This document shows, piece by piece, positions 23,905-31,893 of a stretch of DNA of 64,000 nt. The position numbers were made by a program, and so were the translations under genes. Location: positions 1 through 64,000 of the forward strand of contig NZ_QEII01000324.1 in NCBI RefSeq assembly GCF_003347515.1. The letters run 5' to 3'. A model generated the notes under the pieces. That model had not been told where the DNA came from, ran no database searches, and worked only from the letters and a program-made list of their open reading frames with translations. The stretch comes from Rhodoferax ferrireducens. GTDB taxonomy: Bacteria > Pseudomonadota > Gammaproteobacteria > Burkholderiales > Burkholderiaceae_C. How positions within the stretch are numbered: position 1 is the stretch's first letter; each line of letters opens with the position of its first letter.

Positions 23905-25622
23905 CAGAATAAGAAATAGCGTTGCGACATGGGCAAGCTTAGCGCCGGATCGCAGGTCAGCAACTGGCCATCGGCGCGCACGGTGTAGGTCTGCGCGTCA
24001 ATCTCCATCTTCGGCAGGTAGCTGTTGTGCACCATGTGTTGCTTGCGCACGCCGCGGATGTTCTTCACAGCGCTCAACGTCTTGGCCAGTCCGAAACGTT
24101 CCTTGATACCGGCGTTGAGCCCGGCCTGCGATACAAAGGTCAGCGAGCCGCGCGTCAGCGCGCCGCCATAGGCGCCAAACATCGGCCGGTAGTGCACCGG
24201 CTGCGGCGTCGGGATGCTGGCGTTGGGGTCGCCCATGGCGGCCATGGCGATGAAGCCGCCTTTCAGAATCAGCGCGGGTTTGACGCCGAAGAAGGCCGGC
24301 TTCCACACCACCAGATCGGCCCATTTGCCGACCTCGATGCTGCCCACCTCGTGGCTGATGCCGTGAGCAATGGCCGGGTTGATGGTGTATTTGGCGACAT
24401 AGCGTTTGGCGCGAAAGTTGTCGTTGCGCTCGCTGTCTTCGGGAAGTTTGCCGCGCTGCCCCTTCATCTTGTGCGCCGTCTGCCAGGTGCGCAGAATCAC
24501 TTCGCCCACGCGGCCCATGGCCTGGCTGTCGCTGCTCATCATGCTGATGGCGCCCAGGTCGTGCAGCACGTCTTCGGCGGCAATGGTTTCCTTGCGGATG
24601 CGGCTCTCGGCAAAGGCCAGGTCTTCGGCGATGGAGGCGTCCAGGTGGTGGCAGACCATCAGCATGTCGACGTGCTCGTCCAGCGTGTTGCGCGTGTAAG
24701 GCATGGTCGGGTTGGTGGAGGAGGGCAGGAAGTTGGCCTCGCCCACCACGCGAAGGATGTCAGGCGCATGGCCGCCGCCCGCGCCTTCGGTGTGAAAAGC
24801 GCAGAGCGTACGGCCCTTGGTTGCGGCAATGGTGTTCTCGACAAAGCCGCTCTCGTTGAGCGTGTCGGAGTGAATCGCCACCTGCACGTCGGTCTCTTCC
24901 GCCACGTCCAGGCAGTTGCTGATGGCCGCCGGTGTCGTGCCCCAGTCTTCGTGCAGCTTCAGGCCGATGACCCCGGCGTTGACCTGCTCATGCAGCGCGG
25001 CCGGCAGGCTGGCGTTGCCCTTGCCCAGAAAGCCCAGGTTCATCGGGAAGGCGTCGGCCGCCTGCAGCATGCGTTCGATGTTCCACGGCCCCGGCGTGCA
25101 GGTGGTGGCAAAAGTGCCGGTGGCGGGGCCGGTGCCGCCGCCGAGCATGGTGGTCACGCCACTGGCCAGCGCCTCTTCAATCTGCTGCGGGCAGATGAAA
25201 TGAATATGCGAATCGATGCCGCCGGCCGTGACGATATTGCCTTCGCAGCTGATGACCTCGGTGCCGGGGCCGATGATGATGTCCACACCGGGCTGCACGT
25301 CCGGATTGCCGGCCTTGCCGACGGCGACAATACGCCCGCCTTTGAGGCCGATGTCGGCCTTGACGATGCCCCAGTGGTCCAGGATCAGCGCGTTGGTCAT
25401 GACGCAGTCGACGGCGCCTTCGGCGCGGGTGCGCTGCGATTGCGCCATGCCGTCGCGTATCGTTTTGCCGCCGCCGAACTTGACCTCTTCGCCGTAGCCA
25501 CCGGCGCCCAGCGTGAGGTCCTGTTCGACTTCAATCAGCAGATCGGTGTCGGCCAGGCGTACCCGGTCGCCCACGGTGGGACCAAAAATCTCGGCGTACG
25601 CGCGTCGTCCTATCGTTGCCAT
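23904..25622 (-). CDS. ureC: Urease alpha subunit UreC
   Basis: Catalytic subunit that hydrolyses urea to ammonia and carbamate. The 572-residue protein carries the nickel ligands and catalytic residues: GGIDSHIHFICPQQ, the carbamylated lysine in GVIGLKLHEDWG, HTEGAGGGHAPDI, the active-site flap MVCHHLDASI and the later aspartate in MMSSDSQAMGR. All key residues are present, so the enzyme should be active if matured. It directly follows ureB. Confidence 0.98.
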   Translation of the reverse strand: MATIGRRAYAEIFGPTVGDRVRLADTDLLIEVEQDLTLGAGGYGEEVKFGGGKTIRDGMAQSQRTRAEGAVDCVMTNALILDHWGIVKADIGLKGGRIVAVGKAGNPDVQPGVDIIIGPGTEVISCEGNIVTAGGIDSHIHFICPQQIEEALASGVTTMLGGGTGPATGTFATTCTPGPWNIERMLQAADAFPMNLGFLGKGNASLPAALHEQVNAGVIGLKLHEDWGTTPAAISNCLDVAEETDVQVAIHSDTLNESGFVENTIAATKGRTLCAFHTEGAGGGHAPDILRVVGEANFLPSSTNPTMPYTRNTLDEHVDMLMVCHHLDASIAEDLAFAESRIRKETIAAEDVLHDLGAISMMSSDSQAMGRVGEVILRTWQTAHKMKGQRGKLPEDSERNDNFRAKRYVAKYTINPAIAHGISHEVGSIEVGKWADLVVWKPAFFGVKPALILKGGFIAMAAMGDPNASIPTPQPVHYRPMFGAYGGALTRGSLTFVSQAGLNAGIKERFGLAKTLSAVKNIRGVRKQHMVHNSYLPKMEIDAQTYTVRADGQLLTCDPALSLPMSQRYFLF

Positions 25623-25951
25623 TACGGAGCTCCCTTGATGCTGGCGTCCACTGCACCGTTCGTCAAACCGCGAAAACCAAACACCACGCGAGCGCCCGCG
25701 TAGTCCACCAATTCCACCGTGCGTTGCTGCCCCGGCTCGAAGCGCACGGCCGCGCCGGAGGCAATGTTCAGGCGCATGCCTTGGGCGGCGGCGCGGTCGA
25801 AACCCAGCGCGCCATTGGTCTCGGCAAAGTGGTAGTGCGAACCGACCTGGATCGGTCGGTCCGCCGTGTTTTGCACCACCAGTGTCAGGGTGCGCCGTCC
25901 CGGGTTGAGCACATGATCGGGGCCGTCGGTGATGATTTCGCCGGGTGTCAT
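25622..25951 (-). CDS. ureB: Urease beta subunit UreB
   Basis: Structural subunit of the (UreABC) urease core. The 109-residue protein begins MTPGEIITDGPDHVLNPGR and has RPIQVGSHYHFAETNGALGFDR and MRLNIASGAAVRFEPGQ, diagnostic of UreB. It lies between hupE and ureC; its stop abuts the ureC start. Separate ureA and ureB genes fit a proteobacterial three-subunit urease. Confidence 0.97.
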   Translation of the reverse strand: MTPGEIITDGPDHVLNPGRRTLTLVVQNTADRPIQVGSHYHFAETNGALGFDRAAAQGMRLNIASGAAVRFEPGQQRTVELVDYAGARVVFGFRGLTNGAVDASIKGAP

Positions 25952-25963
25952 GGTGTGTCCTGG

Positions 25964-26560
25964 TTAAACCATTTGCAGCAGCAAGACGCTGCCGAACACG
26001 GTGACTGCCACACCGGCCATCCGCGAAGCCCAGTGGCCGCGGCGGCGCAGGGCCAGACCCAAACCCAGACCTGTTGCGTGCAGTGCCACGGTGGTGGCCA
26101 ACATGCCCAGCAGCGGCGCCCAGATGTGCGGCGCACCGGCCAGTTCGGTGCCGTGCGCCACGCCGTGAAAGATCGCAAACACACCCACCAAGGCCGCGGC
26201 CAACAGGGCGGGCAGGCGGGCACGCAAGGCCACCAGCAGGCCCAGTACCAGCAGAGAGGCCGCAATCATCGGCTCCACCGCCGGCAGTTCAATCCCGGCC
26301 GGGCCGAGGCTGGCGCCGAGCAGCAGTATGGCGGCGAAAGCCAGCGGTGTGGTCCACAGGCGGCGTGCCGTGAGGGCGCTCCAGAACCCCACGGCCAGCA
26401 TGGCGGCCAGGTGGTCCAGTCCGGTCAAGGGGTGCAGCAGACCGTCCAGGAAGCCAATCTCTGAGTGAACGCCAACATCAGTGCCAATATGGGCGCTAGC
26501 CCCCGTGGATATTGCGCAAGCAGCTATGAAAATAAGAGTGGTGAATAACCTGGAATTCAT
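25964..26560 (-). CDS. HupE/UreJ-family nickel permease
   Basis: Predicted nickel (or cobalt) uptake protein of the inner membrane. The 198-residue protein has a signal-like first helix, then the conserved HIGTDVGVHSEIGFLDGLLHPLTGLDHLAAMLAVG with metal-ligand histidines and aspartates, and five further hydrophobic segments. The ATG at 26560 has AAGGAGA upstream. A dispersed repeat copy (26491-26535) forms the codons for CAISTGASA, the end of the signal region. Its place between ureA and ureB indicates nickel supply to urease. Confidence 0.9.
   Translation of the reverse strand: MNSRLFTTLIFIAACAISTGASAHIGTDVGVHSEIGFLDGLLHPLTGLDHLAAMLAVGFWSALTARRLWTTPLAFAAILLLGASLGPAGIELPAVEPMIAASLLVLGLLVALRARLPALLAAALVGVFAIFHGVAHGTELAGAPHIWAPLLGMLATTVALHATGLGLGLALRRRGHWASRMAGVAVTVFGSVLLLQMV
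26491..26535 (+). repeat. Dispersed 50-bp repeat, copy 2, inside hupE
   Basis: GGGCGCTAGCCC, then CCGTGGATATTGCGCAAGCAGC and TATGAAAATAAG. It lies antisense within the hupE signal-peptide region and keeps the reading frame open. The 3' hairpin is degraded compared with copies 4 and 5. Confidence 0.75.
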
Positions 26561-26598
26561 GGTGGCGGTCTCCTTTAAATGACGGTATGGAAATGCAC

Positions 26599-26901
26599 TC
26601 AAACAATCGGCTGGTGCACGGTGACCAGCTTGGTGCCATCGGGGAACGTGGCTTCCACCTGAATGTCGGGAATCATCTCGGCGATGCCGTCCATCACGTC
26701 GGCGCGCGTCAGGATGGTGCGGCCCTCGCTCATCAGCTGCGCCACGGTTTTGCCGTCGCGTGCGCCTTCCATCACGGCGGCGCTGATCAGGGCCAGTGCT
26801 TCGGGGTAGTTGAGCTTGAGGCCGCGCGCCTTGCGGCGCTCGGCCAGCAATCCGGCGGTAAAAATCAGCAGCTTGTCTTTTTCTCTGGGGGTCAATTCCA
26901 T
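26599..26901 (-). CDS. ureA: Urease gamma subunit UreA
   Basis: Small structural subunit of urease, 100 residues, with MELTPREKDKLLIFTAGLLAERR at the start and GLKLNYPEALALISAAVMEGARDGKTVAQLM, both diagnostic. It is the first gene of the leftward operon; no ureD precedes it, unlike most ureDABCEFG clusters. About 180 bp separate it from the divergent transporter-kinase gene, so both promoters should lie there. Confidence 0.97.
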   Translation of the reverse strand: MELTPREKDKLLIFTAGLLAERRKARGLKLNYPEALALISAAVMEGARDGKTVAQLMSEGRTILTRADVMDGIAEMIPDIQVEATFPDGTKLVTVHQPIV

Positions 26902-27080
26902 GGGTCTTCTCCGGGGCGGGCTGCAGGCAATACGGGATGTCGGTCAGCAATATTAGTGCCATAACTGTCTGTCGGGTCCGGCATCGGCGGCACGCCGCAC
27001 GGGATGGCACAGAACCTGCACTTGCCATCTGCGCGTATCTGTACTTTCCAACTGCCCAGCCTCCATCCCTATCTTCATCC

Positions 27081-30000
27081 ATGGACGCCCTGGTCACGCC
27101 CCTGATTCCGCCTGTTGCCGACGTGCCGGTCCAGCGCATCACCCTGGTCCGGCGCGACTACAACGCCTGGGTGGCCAGCGAAACCCTGGAAGACTACGCG
27201 CTGCGCTTCACGCCGCAGCGCTTTCGCAAATGGTCGGAATGGCGCGTGGCCAACACCGCTTTTGGCGCGGCCTCGTTCCTGATTCTGGAGGCCGTGGGCG
27301 CGACGCTGCTGGTGCAATACGGTTTCACCAATGCCTTCTGGGCCATTCTGGCGACCGGCCTCATCATCTTTCTGGCCGGCCTGCCGATCAGCATTTACGC
27401 CGCCCGCTATGGCGTGGACATGGACCTGCTCACGCGCGGCGCCGGTTTCGGCTACATCGGCTCCACCCTGACCTCGCTTATCTACGCCTCGTTCACCTTC
27501 ATCTTCTTTGCGCTGGAGGCGGCCGTCATGGCCTATGCGCTGGAGCTGGCCTTGGGCATTCCGCCCAGCTGGGGCTACCTGATTTGCGCGCTGGTGGTGA
27601 TTCCGCTGGTGACGCATGGCGTCTCCACCATCAGCCGCCTGCAAGTCTGGACCCAGCCCTTGTGGCTGGTGATGCTGGTGGTGCCCTTTGCGTTTGTGCT
27701 GATGCGCGATCCCGGTGCTTTCTCGGGCGTGGTGCACTACATCGGGGAGAAGGGCGTCAACGCTGGCTTTAGCCTGCCCCTGTTTGGTGCGGCGCTGACG
27801 GTCGGCGTTGCCCTGATGACGCAAATGGGCGAGCAGGCTGACTACCTGCGCTTCATGCCCGCCAAAACACCCGCCAACCGCAAACGCTGGTGGCTGAGCG
27901 TGCTGGTCGGCGGGCCGGGCTGGGTGGGCCTGGGTGTGCTCAAGATGCTGGGCGGCGCCTTGCTGGCCTACCTGGCCATCAGCCACTCGGTGCCGGCGGA
28001 CCGGGCGGTGGACCCGAACCAGATGTACCTGGCGGCCTACGAATATGTGTTTCCGAATTACGGCTGGGCCGTGGCCGCGACGGCGCTGTTCGTGGTCATC
28101 TCGCAGCTCAAGATCAACGTCACCAACGCCTACGCCGGCTCTCTCGCCTGGTCCAACTTCTTCTCGCGCCTCACGCACAGCCACCCGGGCCGGGTGGTGT
28201 GGGTGGTGTTCAACACGCTCATTGCCTTCATGCTGATGGAGATGAATGTGTTTCAGGCGCTGGGCGATGTGCTGGGCCTGTATTCCAACATCGCCATCGC
28301 GTGGATGATGGCGGTGGTGGCCGATCTGGTCATCAACAAGCCGCTGGGCCTGTCGCCGCCGGGCATTGAGTTCAAGCGCGCGCACCTATACGACATCAAC
28401 CCCGTGGGCGTCGGCGCCATGGCGCTGGCTTCTCTCTTGTCGGTCACGGCGCACCTGGGCGTGTTTGGACCGATGGCGCAGGCCTTCTCGGCGCTGATTG
28501 CGCTGGGCACGGCTTTTGTCACCGCGCCGCTGATCGCCTGGGCGACCCGAGGCAAATACTACATTGCACGACGGAGTGAAGGGCCGGCGGTCGAGGACCC
28601 AACCGGTGCTGTGCGAGCGTGCGCGGGCCGAGGTGGCGAGGCGGTGGGTGAGGGCACTTACCAGCGCTACCAGCTCCAGCGCTGCGTGATCTGCGAGCGC
28701 GAGTACGAAGGGCCGGACATGGCGCATTGCCCGGCCTACCAGGGCGCCATCTGCTCGCTGTGCTGCACGCTGGATGCGCGCTGCGGCGACCTGTGCAAAC
28801 CCCACGCTTCGCTGTCGCACCAATGGTCCGCCACCTTGCGCTGGCTGCTGCCGCGCGCCAGCTGGCCGTACCTGGATACCGGCCTGGGCTACTTCCTGCT
28901 GCTGATGCTGGTGATCGTGCCGCTGCTGGCCAGTGTGTTCGGCCTGCTCTACCACCAGGAACTGCGCGCCCTGGCGCAGGCCGTGACCGACATCGACCTG
29001 TCGCAGGCGCCGCACGCGGCCCTGCGCTCGGGTTTTCTGAAAGCCTATATGGCGCTGCTGCTGCTGGCCGGGCTGGTGGCCTGGTGGGTGGTGCTGGCGC
29101 ACAAAAGCCGCCAGGTGGCGCAGGAAGAATCGAATCGCCAGACCCACCTGCTGATGCTGGAGATCGAGTCGCACCGCCAGACCGACGAGGCCCTGCAAAC
29201 CGCGAAGCGCGTGGCGGAGCAGGCGCGCCATGCCGCCGACCAGGCCAACCAGGCCAAGAGCCGCTACATCAGCGCCATCAGCCACGAGCTGCGCACGCCG
29301 CTCAACAGCATCCTGGGCTATGCGCAGCTGATGGGCGAAGACGCGTCCATTCCGGCGCACCGCCAGCAGGCCGTCAGCGTCATCAAGCGCGGCGGCGAGC
29401 ACCTGCTCTCGCTGATCGAGGGCACGCTGGACATCGCGCATATCGAGAGCGGCAAGCTCACGCTCAACGTCAAACCCATGCACTTTGCCTCCTTTGTGCA
29501 AGAGATCGCCAGCCTGTTCGAGCTCGAAGCGCAGGGCAAGGGCCTGCGCTTTCAGTTTGAGGCGGAAGGCGCGCTGCCCGCCGTCGTGCGGGCCGACGAA
29601 AAGCGGGTGCGCCAGATCTTGATCAACCTGCTGGGCAACGCCATCAAGTTCACGACGCGCGGGCAGGTCACGTTTCGGCTTCGCTATGCGCGCGAGATGG
29701 CGGTGATCGACATTGAAGACACCGGGCCCGGCCTCTCAACGCAGGAACACGAGCGAATCTTTGAGCCCTTCACCCGCGCCAATACGCCCGGCGCCACCGC
29801 GCCCGGGGCCGGCTTGGGGCTGACCATCGCCAAGATGCTGACCGACCTGATGGGCGGCCAACTCAGCGTGACCAGCACGCCGGGCGTGGGCTCGATATTC
29901 AAGGTCAAACTGTTCTTGCCGGAAGTGCGCGTGACGGCGGGTGCCGTCGGAGCCTTGTCCCTGTCCGGCTCACCGGCCGACATGCCCAGGCCCTTGGCGA

Positions 30001-30776
30001 ACAAACCGCGCCACGGCTATGCCGGGCCGCGTCGGCGCGTGCTGGTGGTGGACAACGAGGAGGCCGATCGCGAGCTGCTTCTTCATTTGCTGCAGCCGCT
30101 CGGTTTTGAGCTGCGCACCGCCGCCAGCGGCCACGACTGCCTGGACCTGCTGGCCGCCGGTTACCAGCCCGACGTCATCTTCATGGACCTGGCCATGCCC
30201 GGCATTGACGGCTGGGAGACCATTCGCCGCCTGCGTGCGCTGGGTCAGGGCAGCGCCCTGGCGCAGGCGCGCATTGCCATCGTCTCGGCCAATGCCTTTG
30301 ACAAGGGCTTGGACAACGACGCGGGCATTCCTGCTGAGGACTTCATCCTCAAGCCGGTGCGCCACTCCGAACTGCTGGACTGGCTGGCGCTACGCCTGGC
30401 CCTCACCTGGCTGGAGGCGCCGGCACCGGCGGCCGAAGCCAGCACGTCGGCACTGCTTATCGCGGCCCCGCGAGAGGCCCTGATTTACCCCGCACCTGCG
30501 CAGCTGGAGGCGTTGCGCGAAGTGGTAAGCCTGGGCTACTACCGCGGCATCATGAACAAGCTCGACGAGATCGAAGCCAGCGAAGCGTCATGTGCCGCCT
30601 TTGTGGCTGACATGCGCGCGCTGGCCAGGCAGTTCCAGTTTGAGCTCATGGGTCAGCAATTGAGTCAAGCTCCTTATGCGCACTTCCCTGAATTTGTCAT
30701 TGCGAGCGCTGCGCTCGCAATGACGAACCCTGACGAGCAAAGAAATGTCCAAGCCATCCCTAGACCAAACCCTTGA
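27081..30776 (+). CDS. NCS1 permease - histidine kinase - receiver fusion protein
   Basis: A 1231-residue inner-membrane protein. Residues 1-510 are a nucleobase:cation symporter-1 permease with about 12 helices (WRVANTAFGAASFLILEAVGA, DMDLLTRGAGFGYIGSTL). Residues 535-575 hold eight cysteines in CxxC-type spacing. Two more helices follow, then HisKA with phospho-acceptor His735 (ISHELRTPLNS), HATPase (N box INLLGNAIKF, DTGPGLS, GAGLGL) and a receiver with Asp1036. The ATG at 27081 starts the homologous region. The permease part probably serves as sensor or transporter-sensor. The divergent urease operon suggests a nitrogen-compound ligand. The next gene overlaps by 32 bp. Confidence 0.9.
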   Translation: MDALVTPLIPPVADVPVQRITLVRRDYNAWVASETLEDYALRFTPQRFRKWSEWRVANTAFGAASFLILEAVGATLLVQYGFTNAFWAILATGLIIFLAGLPISIYAARYGVDMDLLTRGAGFGYIGSTLTSLIYASFTFIFFALEAAVMAYALELALGIPPSWGYLICALVVIPLVTHGVSTISRLQVWTQPLWLVMLVVPFAFVLMRDPGAFSGVVHYIGEKGVNAGFSLPLFGAALTVGVALMTQMGEQADYLRFMPAKTPANRKRWWLSVLVGGPGWVGLGVLKMLGGALLAYLAISHSVPADRAVDPNQMYLAAYEYVFPNYGWAVAATALFVVISQLKINVTNAYAGSLAWSNFFSRLTHSHPGRVVWVVFNTLIAFMLMEMNVFQALGDVLGLYSNIAIAWMMAVVADLVINKPLGLSPPGIEFKRAHLYDINPVGVGAMALASLLSVTAHLGVFGPMAQAFSALIALGTAFVTAPLIAWATRGKYYIARRSEGPAVEDPTGAVRACAGRGGEAVGEGTYQRYQLQRCVICEREYEGPDMAHCPAYQGAICSLCCTLDARCGDLCKPHASLSHQWSATLRWLLPRASWPYLDTGLGYFLLLMLVIVPLLASVFGLLYHQELRALAQAVTDIDLSQAPHAALRSGFLKAYMALLLLAGLVAWWVVLAHKSRQVAQEESNRQTHLLMLEIESHRQTDEALQTAKRVAEQARHAADQANQAKSRYISAISHELRTPLNSILGYAQLMGEDASIPAHRQQAVSVIKRGGEHLLSLIEGTLDIAHIESGKLTLNVKPMHFASFVQEIASLFELEAQGKGLRFQFEAEGALPAVVRADEKRVRQILINLLGNAIKFTTRGQVTFRLRYAREMAVIDIEDTGPGLSTQEHERIFEPFTRANTPGATAPGAGLGLTIAKMLTDLMGGQLSVTSTPGVGSIFKVKLFLPEVRVTAGAVGALSLSGSPADMPRPLANKPRHGYAGPRRRVLVVDNEEADRELLLHLLQPLGFELRTAASGHDCLDLLAAGYQPDVIFMDLAMPGIDGWETIRRLRALGQGSALAQARIAIVSANAFDKGLDNDAGIPAEDFILKPVRHSELLDWLALRLALTWLEAPAPAAEASTSALLIAAPREALIYPAPAQLEALREVVSLGYYRGIMNKLDEIEASEASCAAFVADMRALARQFQFELMGQQLSQAPYAHFPEFVIASAALAMTNPDEQRNVQAIPRPNP
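30696..30724. repeat. Perfect 14-bp inverted repeat in the kinase 3' end
   Basis: GTCATTGCGAGCGC and GCGCTCGCAATGAC flank one T. It is in the final codons of the transporter-kinase gene and 20 bp before the regulator start. It resembles the widespread CGTCATTGCGAG REP-type palindromes and may be a mobile repeat that extended the reading frame. Confidence 0.65.
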
Positions 30777-31725
30777 CCGCGCCAACAGCGACCTTGTGCT
30801 GATCGTGGACGACGTGCCCGACAACCTCTCGGTGCTGCATGACGCGCTTGATGAATCCGGCTACACCGTGCTGGTCGCCACGAATGGCGAGGCGGCCCTG
30901 CAGCGCGCCGCCCAAGCCTTGCCCGACATCATTCTGCTGGACGCCATGATGCCCGGCATGGACGGCTTTGAAGTGGCGCGGCGCCTGAAAGCCGCGCCGC
31001 AAACTGCGCATATTCCCCTCATCTTCATGACCGGCCTGACCGAGACCGAGTACCTGGTTGCGGCGCTGGAGGCCGGCGGGGTCGACTACGTCACCAAGCC
31101 GATCAAACCCAAGGAAGTGCTGGCCCGCATGCAGGTGCATCTGCAGGGCGCGCGCGAACGGCGCCAGGCCCGCAATGCGCTCGATGCCTTTGGCTACGCC
31201 AGCATCACCGTGCGCGTGAGCGATGGCAAGCTCATGTGGCAAACCCCGCTGGCGCGCGAACTGCTGCTGCGCTACTACGGCACCGAGGCGCCGAAAACGC
31301 CCGAGCCGGTATGCCAGTGGTTGCGCCGTCATGTGACGGAGGCGGTGGCGCTGGTCGAGCCGCCACGCCTGAGCATCGAGCTCGGTCCCAAGCGCCTGAC
31401 CTTTCGCCTGCACCAGCAAATTGGCGACTCCGAGGGCGGCGGCGACTGGCTCATCATCATGCAGGAGGTGTCGGACGAGAGCGTGATCGAAGCCATCGCC
31501 CTGAGCTTCAAGCTCACCCCGCGCGAAGCCGAGGTGCTGTACTGGGTGGTCAAAGGCAAGATCAACCGCGACATTGGCGATATTGTGGGTTCCAGCCCCA
31601 TGACCGTGAAGAAACACCTGGAGCGCGTGTTTGCCAAGCTGGGCGTGGAGACGCGCACGGCGGCCGCCGGCATGGCCATGAGCCGGATCCGCCAGCTGCA
31701 TCCGCAGTTTGAGGGTAATTTATAG
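30745..31725 (+). CDS. LuxR-family response regulator, partner of the transporter-kinase
   Basis: The 326-residue protein has an N-terminal receiver (LVLIVDDVPDN, phosphorylatable Asp66 in IILLDAMMPGMDG, lysine in YVTKPIKP). A middle region of about 110 residues resembles a PAS-type domain (FGYASITVRVSDGKLMWQ). A C-terminal LuxR helix-turn-helix follows (FKLTPREAEVLYWVVKGKINRDIGDIVGSSPMTVKKHLERV). It overlaps the kinase gene by 32 bp, so the two form one two-component or phosphorelay system. Likely targets are the divergent urease operon or other nitrogen genes. Confidence 0.9.
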   Translation: MSKPSLDQTLDRANSDLVLIVDDVPDNLSVLHDALDESGYTVLVATNGEAALQRAAQALPDIILLDAMMPGMDGFEVARRLKAAPQTAHIPLIFMTGLTETEYLVAALEAGGVDYVTKPIKPKEVLARMQVHLQGARERRQARNALDAFGYASITVRVSDGKLMWQTPLARELLLRYYGTEAPKTPEPVCQWLRRHVTEAVALVEPPRLSIELGPKRLTFRLHQQIGDSEGGGDWLIIMQEVSDESVIEAIALSFKLTPREAEVLYWVVKGKINRDIGDIVGSSPMTVKKHLERVFAKLGVETRTAAAGMAMSRIRQLHPQFEGNL

Positions 31726-31731
31726 GTTTTA

Positions 31732-31781
31732 GGCCTCTAGCCCTCGTGGAATAAGCGCAGATAGCTATTTATTTTGTAGCG
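31732..31781 (+). repeat. Dispersed 50-bp repeat, copy 3
   Basis: GGCCTCTAGCCC, then TCGTGGAATAAGCGCAGATA and GCTATTTATTTTGTAGCG. It starts 6 bp after the response-regulator stop. The GGC-TCTA-GCC and GCTA...TAGC hairpins are both present. Confidence 0.8.
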
Positions 31782-31893
31782 GTTCACTGTTGTTCCGGGG
31801 ATGTTCTACTTGCAGGGGCGACGCCATGCACCTATGGTTTTCCCCAGTAAGAAACCCCCTGAGCGCTCTGCCTTGGTACGGTGTAATAAGGCA

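Noticed and set aside
24027..25703. Long open frame (558 codons) on the plus strand opposite ureC
   Set aside because: It is the antisense of the well-supported ureC in GC-rich DNA, is rich in His/Arg/Ala and has no family signature.
27075..28385. 436-codon minus-strand frame opposite the NCS1 permease domain
   Set aside because: His/Gln/Arg-rich antisense sequence; the permease on the other strand is convincing.
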